Source of the DNA: Paludibacteraceae bacterium
GTDB lineage: Bacteria; Bacteroidota; Bacteroidia; Bacteroidales; Paludibacteraceae
Direction of reading: 5' to 3'
DNA: 64,000 nt
Assembly: GCA_017542915.1 (NCBI GenBank)
Contig: JAFXWI010000032.1
Span: 1-64,000 of the forward strand
The notes below the pieces were generated by a model, which saw only the letters and a list, made by a program, of their open reading frames with translations, was not told the origin of the DNA and searched no databases. Positions 26,101 to 34,533 of the stretch are shown piece by piece. The translations under genes were made by a program, and so were the position numbers. How positions within the stretch are numbered: the first letter of the stretch is position 1; each line of letters opens with the position of its first letter.

Positions 26101-28977
26101 ATCACCCTAGATGCCACGGGCGCATACAACGGCTATACCGGTTCGGTGGTAGCTACCTATGGCGAACCCATGCCGGAGATAGCTGCCCTGCCGGAACGCG
26201 TAGGCTATGTGTTCGAGGGCTATTACGACCAGCCTAACGGTGCGGGAACGCAGTACTACACGGGTCTGGGAACGGGCGTGCGTAATTGGGATAAGACGAC
26301 AGCCGCGGAGACGCTCTACGCGATGTGGTTGACCCCCTGCGACTTGGTGCCGACCCTCTCAACGCCTGCGCCGATCACGACGATCTGGGATCAGAAGAAA
26401 GTAGACCTGGGTGTCGTACGACTGACCTGCGACTTTGATACGACTGGCGTAGAGTATGTGCTGCAGTCTGTTTCGCCGACCGATCCGATCAACGGATGCC
26501 ACTTTGAGTATTTCGATGAGCAGGTCCACCTGATGGGTACGCCGAACGTAGGCAACACAACGACACAAGAGGTGACGGTGACCTTCACCTTGGCCAACAA
26601 CTGTTCGCCGGCCTCCACCTATACCATCACGCAGACCATACGTATCTATCCGGCTAGCCAGAAACCGAAGATCGCCTTCATCCTGACGGGAACGAAGGAT
26701 GGCGGATTTGATGCGTATTCAACAACGGATAGGACGGCTTGTAGCAGTCTGATAGACTATTTGGATGATTTCTACGACGTGACTTGCGTGAATGGTTATT
26801 CTACGAAGAATACCACGGCTATTGAGAACTACTACAAGGACTACGACCTGCTGATCGTGACCGACTTCCTCAATACCAAGGAGGGCTATACGAATGCCAT
26901 CGGTTCGTTGATCGACAAGAAGCCGATTCTGAGCTTCGAGGCTTACGTGGCTAACTTGTCGAACTGGCATATTGGTTCTAACCCGAAGGATCCGAATCCG
27001 CCGGTAGGCACGATGAAGGTGCTCTGTGCCGGCCATGCTATCTTTGGCGATGCCGAAGGCGTGACGGTATTCAATAAGCCCGGAGGCCAGAGTGACACAA
27101 CCATTACCGTACTGAGTTCGCTGAGCGAGAAGGGTCTGCAGGGATTCACGATCAACGAGGCACCGGACTTTATTTTCCTGGCCACGGTACGCGATACGGC
27201 CAACAACCGCGATCTGGTAGTATGCTGCGAGCGCCAGATCGTGTTCCCCGCCCGCCTGCTGATCTACGGTATCAACCATAACGAGATGGGCAACCTCTCA
27301 CCGGCAGGTCGCGTGGTGATGCACCAGATGATTGACTATCTGCTGATGACCGACGAGACATCGATAGCCGACTGTTCGCTGGTGTTTGACAATGCGGCGG
27401 GCGATCACAAGTGGTCGAATCCGGCTAACTGGTCGCCGGGACGTAATATCGTCCCGACGCCCTACCATCCGACGCGTATCATTGCCGAGTGCTGGGTGGA
27501 TAAAGATGATGCGCATGCCGGTAGCGTGAAGGTGAATACCAATCGTGCCGGTCAACCCGTGAAGCCGTACGGTAAACTGATCGTGAAGCCGTACGGTGGA
27601 CTGACGGTGGCCGGTATGGTGCAGAAAGTGCATGATACGCGTTATGCCACGCCTATCGTCATCAAGGCCGAGGACCTGCTAATCGAGGCGGATGAGACGC
27701 ACAACGGTGCTTTCGTATATGGCAACAAGGAGTCCGATGTGCGTGCTACCGTGCAGTACTACAGTCGTGGAACTGACGCCCTGACGGCAAATCCGGTTTG
27801 GCAGTATATGGGTATTCCTTTCCAAGCAGGACAAAAGGCTATCAGTATGTATCACGCCGCTTGGATGTGCCGTTGGAGTAGCGCATCGGACCATAGTATA
27901 GGAGGCCTCTGGGAGTGGGTAGCGAATGAGGATGTGCTCGTACCGTTCGAGGGATATTGTATCACGCAGGAAAGCACGAAGACCTATACTTTCCAAGGTA
28001 AACTGAATGCTCCGGTTACCAAGACCCTGATGCTGAACAACCACGATGGTGATGGTTATGCTTTCGCAGCCAACAGTTGGACCGCGCCGATTAAGATTCA
28101 GGAGATGCAGGATGAGGATTTCACCAACGCGGAGAAAGCGATCTATATCTATCATTCGGGTACGTACGCAAACGCGGCTGCAAACCCCGATCCGGTGGAT
28201 GCGCATAGCGGAGCTGCGGCTACCATGCCCGGTCAGTATGCTGTCGTTCCGATCCATTCCTCGCCGTACTTGTCGGGCGCTGACTCAGTCATTCCGGCTA
28301 TGCAGGGATTCTTCATCAAGACCGATCCTGCTAAACAGGCAACGCTCAAATTAGTGTACAATCGCGTGGTTTACGACGCTACGTACTTCAAGACCTCTAC
28401 TCAGCCGATGCGAGCTCCGAGCCGTTACGGTGCGCCGGATGTGATGCGGTTGAGCGTGACGGGCGAGACCTTTGGAGGCGATTGTGTACACCTCTTGGCT
28501 CGCGGCGATTTCTCGGAAGAGTTCGAAGACGGATGGGACGGTCGTAAGCTGGAAGGCGATGCAAATGTACCGCAATTAGCGGTGCTCAAAGAGGCAGGCG
28601 AGATGACGGTTGCCGCTATCCCGACTGCGGAGGAACGCTACCTCAGTTTCCGAGCAGGCAAAGACCTTACTTATACTTTCCATTTTGACTACGAGGGCGA
28701 CCTGATCTATCTATACGATATAGAGACAGGTATCGCCACGGAGATACAAACGGGCAACACCTATACTTTCGTAGCGGCGAACAAGACGCCGATGAACCGG
28801 TTCCTGATTACCAAGAATCCGCCTCGAACGCCGACCGATTTGGAGGAGGTGAACGAAGAGACGGTGAACGGAGTAGAGAAGTTCATCCACGAAGGTAAGT
28901 TGCTGATTCTCCATCGCGGCGCTATCTATGATGCGCTTGGCAAACGAGTTGATATGAGAAAGGAGGGTGCGCAATGA
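23197..28977 (+). CDS. Giant secreted InlB-repeat surface protein (1926 aa)
   Basis: A signal peptide covers about residues 1-29 (FMLCAGTAWGE). An Ig-like domain lies near residues 288-360 (GETITLTATCAGAKYFQWYKG, then DAGNYYCKAWN). Two InlB/Flg_new repeats lie near 890-964 and 966-1045. Residues about 1155-1391 are homologous to about 3190-3460 of the 4001-aa protein: both start with an FxxTGT strand and share YNAIGSLID-like and CERQ-like motifs, suggesting a ThuA/GATase-like fold. The C-terminal third also aligns with the 4001-aa protein and ends in the shared tail (EGKLLILHRGAIYDALG). It is probably exported and cell-associated; ligand unknown. The small tail gene overlaps its stop by 4 bp, so the two are translated together. 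Confidence 0.85.
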   Translation: MKDLAHRSNRFFSVLVTVMFMLCAGTAWGETFTINCNTSSSDELFSVSGNGTQYDYDSRWTSYNLIKMDKGESITITNVTGATITAISAQGVADDNGNKTVNFTISDGTTNVQTASGSWNNRKTATSLTNKNFNSVSGLKHGEGQTYTITNNTSSSYNAGVRFVITYTPAPSKTAVYLKPNANWLQKDDSSVDPRFAVYYFKSSNSDDDGWISMTMEESCSPVYKASIPEGYDQCIFCRMNGADADNKWDNRYNQTGDLTVPTGKAFYYAVPDGLWDTSGDAFWQQKPFGICLSGTWLRFKGETITLTATCAGAKYFQWYKGDNIVLSGQTSSTLTIENCDYTDAGNYYCKAWNVTGDENEAWSGTFGVKVPRLVIQTPGSGSDRQDIAFTRTNTSAEAATCEVYLGAAWEYEFVVDEGFSTHGNSGTMKSDNCTGWTMDKENSNWCRIQTTKEGTYHFNLTFSNSNYTPLVMSVGYPPMAQDGGWNVYIENTPAMQARGWDNNSIYYRIGKGKYDDEDTRNWTDAQLMTLVPGTARYLYTTTPDWDNDFWVWHIGNNAGRAAGNYSIYKTNTGDSHAITESSNFHGDAITSDRTIYLNSTSGGPGKDPMNSNCQFYGYTYSNGMLVHNASVSATTNGKIKVEYTHHDGSAQASEGYDARTLNDLAHTCILTITAVPDNGFYCTSLQVNGEDFTSGSTHILDADATITATFELVPVPSVTYILGSCYVKNGMWTQGSDGNVKAWLYQEGATPAQNNLKETTDISYSSTSTGGIYFNTKDLTLLDTESQWGTSQGGNRAIKALKVGSGSTLKFNLRGMIANKIYFYVFPNTNNAYSIDLMVNGVTTNQPIAASGKDKWHKFSYMSGNYSGEFSIKSYNSETRVVVIVEVPLVTVTFDKNDGSGTTTTQKLPKGAEGELDENPFTWADHKFIGWTEDPAGTGEIIYDNDVYSSETDVTLYAKWEDIIKTTITLDATGAYNGYTGSVVATYGEPMPEIAALPERVGYVFEGYYDQPNGAGTQYYTGLGTGVRNWDKTTAAETLYAMWLTPCDLVPTLSTPAPITTIWDQKKVDLGVVRLTCDFDTTGVEYVLQSVSPTDPINGCHFEYFDEQVHLMGTPNVGNTTTQEVTVTFTLANNCSPASTYTITQTIRIYPASQKPKIAFILTGTKDGGFDAYSTTDRTACSSLIDYLDDFYDVTCVNGYSTKNTTAIENYYKDYDLLIVTDFLNTKEGYTNAIGSLIDKKPILSFEAYVANLSNWHIGSNPKDPNPPVGTMKVLCAGHAIFGDAEGVTVFNKPGGQSDTTITVLSSLSEKGLQGFTINEAPDFIFLATVRDTANNRDLVVCCERQIVFPARLLIYGINHNEMGNLSPAGRVVMHQMIDYLLMTDETSIADCSLVFDNAAGDHKWSNPANWSPGRNIVPTPYHPTRIIAECWVDKDDAHAGSVKVNTNRAGQPVKPYGKLIVKPYGGLTVAGMVQKVHDTRYATPIVIKAEDLLIEADETHNGAFVYGNKESDVRATVQYYSRGTDALTANPVWQYMGIPFQAGQKAISMYHAAWMCRWSSASDHSIGGLWEWVANEDVLVPFEGYCITQESTKTYTFQGKLNAPVTKTLMLNNHDGDGYAFAANSWTAPIKIQEMQDEDFTNAEKAIYIYHSGTYANAAANPDPVDAHSGAAATMPGQYAVVPIHSSPYLSGADSVIPAMQGFFIKTDPAKQATLKLVYNRVVYDATYFKTSTQPMRAPSRYGAPDVMRLSVTGETFGGDCVHLLARGDFSEEFEDGWDGRKLEGDANVPQLAVLKEAGEMTVAAIPTAEERYLSFRAGKDLTYTFHFDYEGDLIYLYDIETGIATEIQTGNTYTFVAANKTPMNRFLITKNPPRTPTDLEEVNEETVNGVEKFIHEGKLLILHRGAIYDALGKRVDMRKEGAQ

Positions 28978-29654
28978 AAACGACTAAATGGTTTAGGAAG
29001 AGGATGGTTCTTGCCCTCGTTGTGTTCATCTGCGGCATCGCGCTGATGGGCTTGGTCTATATAGTGAACAACAAACCCTATGTGTATATCAACCCGGGTA
29101 TCGTGACTTCAGCTCCGACCATTACCACCAGACCGATAGAGAGTGTGCGTGCGAGCCGTCAGTTGAAGCCTTATCTGCCTGCACATATGAACAGCTATAC
29201 GCGTTCGTATCGTTCGTTCGGGCTCTCGATACCGTCCGTGCCTATGCGCGGGATGTATGAGACGAGCCGTGCGAAGGTGCAGCACGTGGGTAGCGGCACT
29301 AACGGCGTGTATGCTACCACCGGTAGCTCTTCCCGCAGTTCTTCCAAACGCGGTATTCAGTATGGGGCAAGCAGTGGGGTAGTGATGCCGATGACGACTT
29401 TTACCTCGATGGCTTCTGCCCGTCAGGTAGCGCAGCCCGAGGCACAGCAGGCACCGCAGATGGCACGTATGGCTGCGGCTCCGAGGTTCGCTCCCGGTCC
29501 GCCGCCACCACCTAATCCCGGAGGAGGAGAGTTGCCGGGTGATCATCAGTTGGTGGAGCAGCCTGTGGGAGAAGGATTATGGATATTGTTGCTGATGGCA
29601 GCCGGATATATAGGATTTAACTACCGGAAACGGACCCAACGCGCACGTCCGTGA
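28974..29654 (+). CDS. Small Pro/Gly-linker protein with C-terminal membrane sorting-type tail
   Basis: The 226-residue protein has an N-terminal membrane segment or signal anchor (RMVLALVVFICGIALMGLVYI), a Ser/Arg-rich middle, a PPPPPNPGGG linker, and the ending PVGEGLWILLLMAAGYIGFNYRKRTQRARP split as motif, helix and basic tail. That ending matches those of the small proteins at 12831 and 15621. ATGA overlap with the giant gene shows a two-gene unit. A terminator follows. Its role is unknown; a membrane-held partner or a substrate of a sorting enzyme is inferred from layout only. Confidence 0.7.
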   Translation: MKTTKWFRKRMVLALVVFICGIALMGLVYIVNNKPYVYINPGIVTSAPTITTRPIESVRASRQLKPYLPAHMNSYTRSYRSFGLSIPSVPMRGMYETSRAKVQHVGSGTNGVYATTGSSSRSSSKRGIQYGASSGVVMPMTTFTSMASARQVAQPEAQQAPQMARMAAAPRFAPGPPPPPNPGGGELPGDHQLVEQPVGEGLWILLLMAAGYIGFNYRKRTQRARP

Positions 29655-29685
29655 TGCGAACGAGATGCGAACGGTTTACTACAAC

Positions 29686-29713
29686 AAATGACCCGCTGTA
29701 CGGCGGGTCATTT
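29686..29713. terminator. Bidirectional terminator between converging genes
   Basis: AAATGACCCGC (29686-29696) pairs perfectly with GCGGGTCATTT (29703-29713). The A/T flanks allow it to serve both the + strand small gene and the - strand barrel gene. Confidence 0.85.
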
Positions 29714-29731
29714 ATTGTATAGAGAGGCTGT

Positions 29732-31552
29732 TTAGAATCGGAAGGTAGCGCCCATCAGGAAGTTGATGCCCTGCTCGCGGTAACCGTAGTAGATCTCGTT
29801 CTTGCGGTGCAACCAGTTATTGAGTTGGAAGAAGAGCGTCAAGTTCGGCTTCGTCTCCGGACGGAGGATCTGTTCTCCGTTGCCTTTCACCTTTAGCTTT
29901 TCGTCTTTCACTTTTCCGACCCACATATCGTATTGCAGACCGAGGTTGAGGTTCACTCTCGGAGCGAGAGTATGTTCGCCGTCGGAAGCCAAAGCTTTGC
30001 GGCTACCCTCGAAATGGTTGTCCGAATAGAGCGACCAGTGTTTGTCAATCCGACCGTCTATACGAAGCCCCATCTCCCATTTGGCACGGTCATAAACGGT
30101 GGTGTCACCTTTCCAGAAATAAGCGTCTCCGTGGAAATGTACGCGTACGATGTCGCGGTAGTGGTAATTGAGTTGACCACCGATCTTACCGCGCTGATAA
30201 TCGGTATGCAGATAGAGGAAATCACCGGGTTTGACCGGCAGGTTAAGCAGTGCATAGTTCGCGCTGTCTGCTGTCGCTACCCAGACATCCTCGTGCGTCA
30301 TATACGCATAGCCTCCGTGCAGCTCGATGAGCAGGTCGCGATGAGGACGGATATGAAATCCGATCTCTGCATCCACCGGCGTATAAGATGCCGAGTGAGG
30401 CTCTACGATACCGGCATGGATCAGACGGTAGCGGTTCTCCTCCATGTATTCCTGCAGCGAACCCAAACCATGATGACCTTCGATGTCGGCATAGATAGTG
30501 AGCCACTGTTTGGCAACCTGCGCTTCCAAGAAGATGTGCGGCGAGGGAGCAAACGAGACATTCTCTGTGCCGGAGAGGCTGTTCTTGCCATGACCGATAT
30601 TGACGTCGAAGTTCACACCCACGTGTACGCGCACGCGCTTTCCTTCATATGCATAATACGGCTCAATGCGGAAATTATGCCTGCTGCGGTACATGGAGTC
30701 GGGGATGACATCGCCCAGCGAACCGAGTTGCAGGAAGTTGTTCTGCACATAAACGACAGCGCCCACATGATGCTCTTCTCTATGCCAATTGAACGAACCG
30801 TGTGTGCGGATCTGATGCTCGCTCACGGCACCGGGTTTGGAGAACAGTTTATATCCGGTCTGAACCATGTACTGCACATCCTGCTTGGGGTTCGATTTCA
30901 CGCCCAAGAACACTTCCGTCGTCCACAGCGCCGTTTTGTCCATCTTGCCGAACGAATGCGGTTTCGGATAAGCTGTGCTGTTCTTTGCCCAAAGACCGTG
31001 GTCTTGGCTGTAGTCGTAGAAATGGCCGTATTTATGGTAGAAAATATTACTGCCGTTGACACCGAAATACAGGTCGCACGTGCTATAGGTGTGCGTGAAA
31101 TTGAGTCCCAATTGGGTCTTGCTCAAGGTGGCGAGACCCCATTCTGCCTTATGGTGGGCATAGACATCCAAAATGGAGTTCTTGCCGTCATCCAGATGAT
31201 AGCCGAAGTCAAACAAGGTGTTCGGATGACCCAAACCGCCGCGCACATAACCGTTATACCGTTTGCCGGGTTCGAAACGTGTGGGCTGCGACAGCATCGG
31301 CTGAATAGCTGCCTCAGGAGTCATATCCGCCGTATAGGTCGAGTACTCCACCGGCGCAGGTTCAATCGTAGTCTCCACCACAGCCGGACGGGTTGAGATC
31401 TTGCCTGCGGCCTGAATAACCGGCTGAAAATCACGCTCTACGGTCACGCTGCGGTTCAGCGCTGAGTCGGATTGTGCAAAAGCCGTAGTGCCGATGATCA
31501 ACACCATCGTAATAACGTAATAACGTAATGACGTACTAACGAACTTTTTCAT
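29732..31552 (-). CDS. Outer-membrane beta-barrel protein
   Basis: The 606-residue protein has a signal peptide ending in AFAQ. It is rich in alternating aromatic strands and ends in GATFRF, the terminal Phe typical of barrels inserted by BAM. No TonB plug domain or TonB box can be seen, so it is a barrel of unknown cargo rather than a clear TonB-dependent receptor. It overlaps the stop of the TPR gene by 4 bp (ATGA), and this barrel-TPR pairing suggests joint action in the cell envelope. Two repeat-derived segments are present: LRYYVIT in the signal peptide (octamers) and KVKDEKLKVKGNGE in a loop near the C-terminus (heptamers). Confidence 0.75.
   Translation of the reverse strand: MKKFVSTSLRYYVITMVLIIGTTAFAQSDSALNRSVTVERDFQPVIQAAGKISTRPAVVETTIEPAPVEYSTYTADMTPEAAIQPMLSQPTRFEPGKRYNGYVRGGLGHPNTLFDFGYHLDDGKNSILDVYAHHKAEWGLATLSKTQLGLNFTHTYSTCDLYFGVNGSNIFYHKYGHFYDYSQDHGLWAKNSTAYPKPHSFGKMDKTALWTTEVFLGVKSNPKQDVQYMVQTGYKLFSKPGAVSEHQIRTHGSFNWHREEHHVGAVVYVQNNFLQLGSLGDVIPDSMYRSRHNFRIEPYYAYEGKRVRVHVGVNFDVNIGHGKNSLSGTENVSFAPSPHIFLEAQVAKQWLTIYADIEGHHGLGSLQEYMEENRYRLIHAGIVEPHSASYTPVDAEIGFHIRPHRDLLIELHGGYAYMTHEDVWVATADSANYALLNLPVKPGDFLYLHTDYQRGKIGGQLNYHYRDIVRVHFHGDAYFWKGDTTVYDRAKWEMGLRIDGRIDKHWSLYSDNHFEGSRKALASDGEHTLAPRVNLNLGLQYDMWVGKVKDEKLKVKGNGEQILRPETKPNLTLFFQLNNWLHRKNEIYYGYREQGINFLMGATFRF
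29888..29921. repeat. Heptamer array in frame in the barrel gene
   Basis: On the coding strand the units are GTGAAAG, ACGAAAA, GCTAAAG and GTGAAAG, encoding VKDEKLKVKG in a loop between two barrel strands. Confidence 0.7.
31508..31541. repeat. Octamer array in the signal peptide of the barrel gene
   Basis: CGTAATAA units (and CGTAATGA, CGTACTAA) in 8-bp steps encode SLRYYVIT on the opposite strand. Confidence 0.8.
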
Positions 31553-34494
31553 AATGAGTCCTCCTCTTCTTTTTCTTCGGTTATCACGGGTTTCTCTAAT
31601 TGATCCAAGGTAGCGATGCGTGCGGTGATGAGCGCAGGGATGTCATCGCCGGTGGAAGTGTAGTTCTGCTGCAAGACGAGCAGGTATTGACGCGCTTGGA
31701 AGAACTCTCCGCGCTCACGGTTGATGTCGCTCAGCAGAATCAGCGCACGAGCAAGCCAGTACTGCTGCTGTGTGTTCATCTGGGTGAAGTTCATCACCTC
31801 GTCTTCGGCTTCGTTGAGCAGCTGCATCTCGTAGTAGCTCTGTGCCAAGAGGTATTTGGACTCAGCGCCTTGCGCGGTGCGTACATCGGTAGCGAGGGCA
31901 GCCAGATCAGGCTGCGCCTTGAGCCAGTCGCCCATGCCTATATAGGCTTTCGCACGGCAGAAGAGCGCCTCGTTGCGGGTCTCGTCGTCCACAGGCAGGT
32001 CGGTTAAGATCTGCTCTGCGATGTCGATAGTAGCCTGATGACGACCCAGACGCTGTGTGCAGCGCAGGATACCCAGACGCGCTACCGTGGTGTTTTCGCG
32101 GTTAGAGGCAAGGCTGTGCATCCTGTAGAACGCCTCCAACGCACAGGCATAATCGCCTTTGTCAAAACAGATCTCCGCAACGCGTGTGGTCGCTTCCTCC
32201 TGATACGGGTTAGCCGCTGTCTCGGCAAGTACCATGTATTGCGACAGCGCCTCGCTGCTCTTACCCAGACGGTAATATGAATCGGCGAGGTAGTACCGCG
32301 CAGTCGTACAATAACGGCCTCCTGCACAATACATCGTGATGTAGTTGTTCAGGCTGACGGACGCTTTCTGATAATCGGCTTGCATATACTGCATCTCAGC
32401 CGCCGCGTAGAGCAGCGAATCCTCCTGCGTAGTGACGTTCATATTCATCTTCGCAAGCTCTTTGGTGTACGCTACATACTCGTCCACCTTGCCGTTCTCT
32501 ACGTAGAGTGCCTGCAACGCATCGAGGGCGGTGTACGCCTCTTCGGTAGCCGGGTATTGCTCTATCGTCGTGCGGTAAGCTGCGATCGCTTGCTCGTTCT
32601 CATGCAGGTTTCGGAACAACATCGCGCGTTCCAGACTCGCTTTGCGAGCCAATGCCGAATGCGGGTACGTAGCCAACAGACGGTCATATGTAGCGATAGC
32701 GCTGCGCTCATCATCCATCTGGAGCTGAGCACGAGCAATCTCATACACACCGTCATCCGCATAATCGGATCTCGGGTAACGTTTGAGTAACTCGCTCAGA
32801 ACCTGTATCTTATCGGCATACTTATGCTGCAACCCCAGTGCGTAACCGCGTTGGAACAACGCATAATCGGTTCCGGCGCTCTGCAACTGACTCACCTGTC
32901 CGTAATACGTGATCGCCTGCTGGAACTGACGGTCGTTGAAGAAACAGTCGCCTATTCGGTTCAACGCGTCGGCATAAGTCGGTTCGGTCGCTTGTGCTTC
33001 GTCTATATAGAGCGAGAACGCCTCACGGGCTTTGTCGTATTGACCTTGCGAGAAAGCGCAGTAACCGGCGAGGTAATACGCCATCGCGTAGTTGCCCGAG
33101 TTGCGCACGTCCGGACGGGCAAAGAATGCCTTCAGGTCGTTCTCGCAATCGGCGTAGTTACGCAAGCGGTAATTGGCTTCCGAACGCAGATAATACGCCT
33201 CGGTGGTGTATTGGTCCGACTCATTCTTGTGCTTGATCACTTCGCTGGTCCATTCTACTGCCTGCTGCATCTTGCCTTGCAGGAAATGGTCTGCGCCCAA
33301 TTGGTAACGCAAGTACTGCTTGGTCTGAGCCATCTTCGGCGTCGGGTGCTCGATGGAGTCCAGCGTAGCGATAGCGGCAGCGTAGTTCTTACTCTGCATC
33401 AACGCATCGCTCAGCAGCTGATAGACGCGGTTCTCGTATTTCGAGTCCGGGAAACGGCGCAGGAAATCATTGAACGCGCGCACGGACTCACCCAATGCGC
33501 TGGAACTCTGGTACGTGCAGAGGGTGTAGTTATAACTTGCCTCCTCGGTCACTTCCGGTGTCAGCTGATAGCTGGCTGCGGCTTGATAAGACAACTTCGC
33601 TTGCTCAGGCATATGCAGTTTCACATAGGCGTTACCCATCGTCAGACAAGCCGATTCGGACAACACGTCTTTCTCCTGCTTGACCTGTTTGAGCGATTTG
33701 ACAGCAGCGTCAAACTCACCCAACTCGTACTCCGCACAACCGAGCATGTACATATCGCTGCGCAGCAACTCCTCTTTCTGCTCCTTGGCGTTCTTTTGGT
33801 ACGCGCGAAGGTGCTCCACAGCAGCGCTGTACTCTTTCTTCGCGTAGTGCATTTCGCCTATGATTCGGTGCAACTCGCCGTTATTAGGGCTCTCGGGATT
33901 CTCGCGAAGCAGGTCTTCGGCGCGCGTGCCCGCCTCTTCGTAGTTACCCTGCGCATAGTAAATCTGCGTAATGTAATACGGAACGGTCTTGTGGTACGCA
34001 TGGTCGTTCTCTAACTGCAACAGAGCCGGTAGCGCCTTGTCGTAATTGCCCATTTTGTACATACAATACGCGTAGTAATAGTTACCGCGCGAACTGTAAC
34101 GGTTGTCCCCTTTGCCCAACTGACCGAAATACACCGACGCACGCTGGTACTCCTGCATCATCAGATATGCGTACCCGCGGTAGAACGAATAATCGGTCTG
34201 GTGAGGACGGCTGAGTGCTTTCGCCTCCACCTGCTCAAGGATCTTGAGACTTTGTTTGTAATGGCCTCTCTCCACTTGCAACACGCCCTGCATGAATTTC
34301 ACCTCATCGGCGAAAGTCGTGTATGGGTATGCCTGCAAATATGCCTTCAGGTCGTTTCGTAGCATCTTATCGCGCCCGTCGAAACGAGCCGACAGAGCCT
34401 GAAAACGCTGCTCCATCTCGCTCGTTTGAGCGAAAGAGCCCACGGCGCATAGGCAAAGGCCAATTACAATAACGTAATAACGCAATGACGTCAT
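31549..34494 (-). CDS. Large secreted TPR protein (981 aa)
   Basis: A signal peptide (MTSLRYYVIVIGLCLCAVGSFAQ; cleavage after the FAQ) is followed by roughly twenty tetratricopeptide-type helical pairs along the whole length, with patterns such as YYYAYCMYKMGNYDKALPAL and YQRASVYFGQL. It ends in an acidic EEKEEEDSL tail. The protein should be periplasmic or attached to the outer membrane and act as a scaffold. It is coupled to the barrel gene by an ATGA overlap and lies 39 bp behind potD with only repeat arrays between them. No promoter is visible there, so it may be read from the pot operon. The first residues after the start come from an octamer array. Confidence 0.8.
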   Translation of the reverse strand: MTSLRYYVIVIGLCLCAVGSFAQTSEMEQRFQALSARFDGRDKMLRNDLKAYLQAYPYTTFADEVKFMQGVLQVERGHYKQSLKILEQVEAKALSRPHQTDYSFYRGYAYLMMQEYQRASVYFGQLGKGDNRYSSRGNYYYAYCMYKMGNYDKALPALLQLENDHAYHKTVPYYITQIYYAQGNYEEAGTRAEDLLRENPESPNNGELHRIIGEMHYAKKEYSAAVEHLRAYQKNAKEQKEELLRSDMYMLGCAEYELGEFDAAVKSLKQVKQEKDVLSESACLTMGNAYVKLHMPEQAKLSYQAAASYQLTPEVTEEASYNYTLCTYQSSSALGESVRAFNDFLRRFPDSKYENRVYQLLSDALMQSKNYAAAIATLDSIEHPTPKMAQTKQYLRYQLGADHFLQGKMQQAVEWTSEVIKHKNESDQYTTEAYYLRSEANYRLRNYADCENDLKAFFARPDVRNSGNYAMAYYLAGYCAFSQGQYDKAREAFSLYIDEAQATEPTYADALNRIGDCFFNDRQFQQAITYYGQVSQLQSAGTDYALFQRGYALGLQHKYADKIQVLSELLKRYPRSDYADDGVYEIARAQLQMDDERSAIATYDRLLATYPHSALARKASLERAMLFRNLHENEQAIAAYRTTIEQYPATEEAYTALDALQALYVENGKVDEYVAYTKELAKMNMNVTTQEDSLLYAAAEMQYMQADYQKASVSLNNYITMYCAGGRYCTTARYYLADSYYRLGKSSEALSQYMVLAETAANPYQEEATTRVAEICFDKGDYACALEAFYRMHSLASNRENTTVARLGILRCTQRLGRHQATIDIAEQILTDLPVDDETRNEALFCRAKAYIGMGDWLKAQPDLAALATDVRTAQGAESKYLLAQSYYEMQLLNEAEDEVMNFTQMNTQQQYWLARALILLSDINRERGEFFQARQYLLVLQQNYTSTGDDIPALITARIATLDQLEKPVITEEKEEEDSL

Positions 34495-34497
34495 AAC
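34468..34497. repeat. Octamer array in the signal peptide of the TPR gene
   Basis: CGTAATAA, CGCAATGA and CGTCATAA units encode TSLRYYVI. The same array type encodes the same peptide in the next gene's signal peptide. Confidence 0.8.
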
Positions 34498-34531
34498 GAA
34501 TTTTGAATTCTTAATTCTTAATTTTTAATTT
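34498..34531. repeat. Heptamer array between potD and the TPR gene
   Basis: AATTCTT occurs twice, followed by AATTTTT and AATTTAATTA; it ends next to the potD stop codon. Confidence 0.75.
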
Positions 34532-34533
34532 AA

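Noticed and set aside
29933..31396. Long plus-strand reading frame of 487 codons
   Set aside because: It lies opposite the barrel gene, lacks a recognisable domain, and the minus-strand protein has a signal peptide and barrel end.
32824..34014. Plus-strand frame of 396 codons opposite the TPR gene
   Set aside because: Shadow frame; the TPR pattern on the other strand is continuous.
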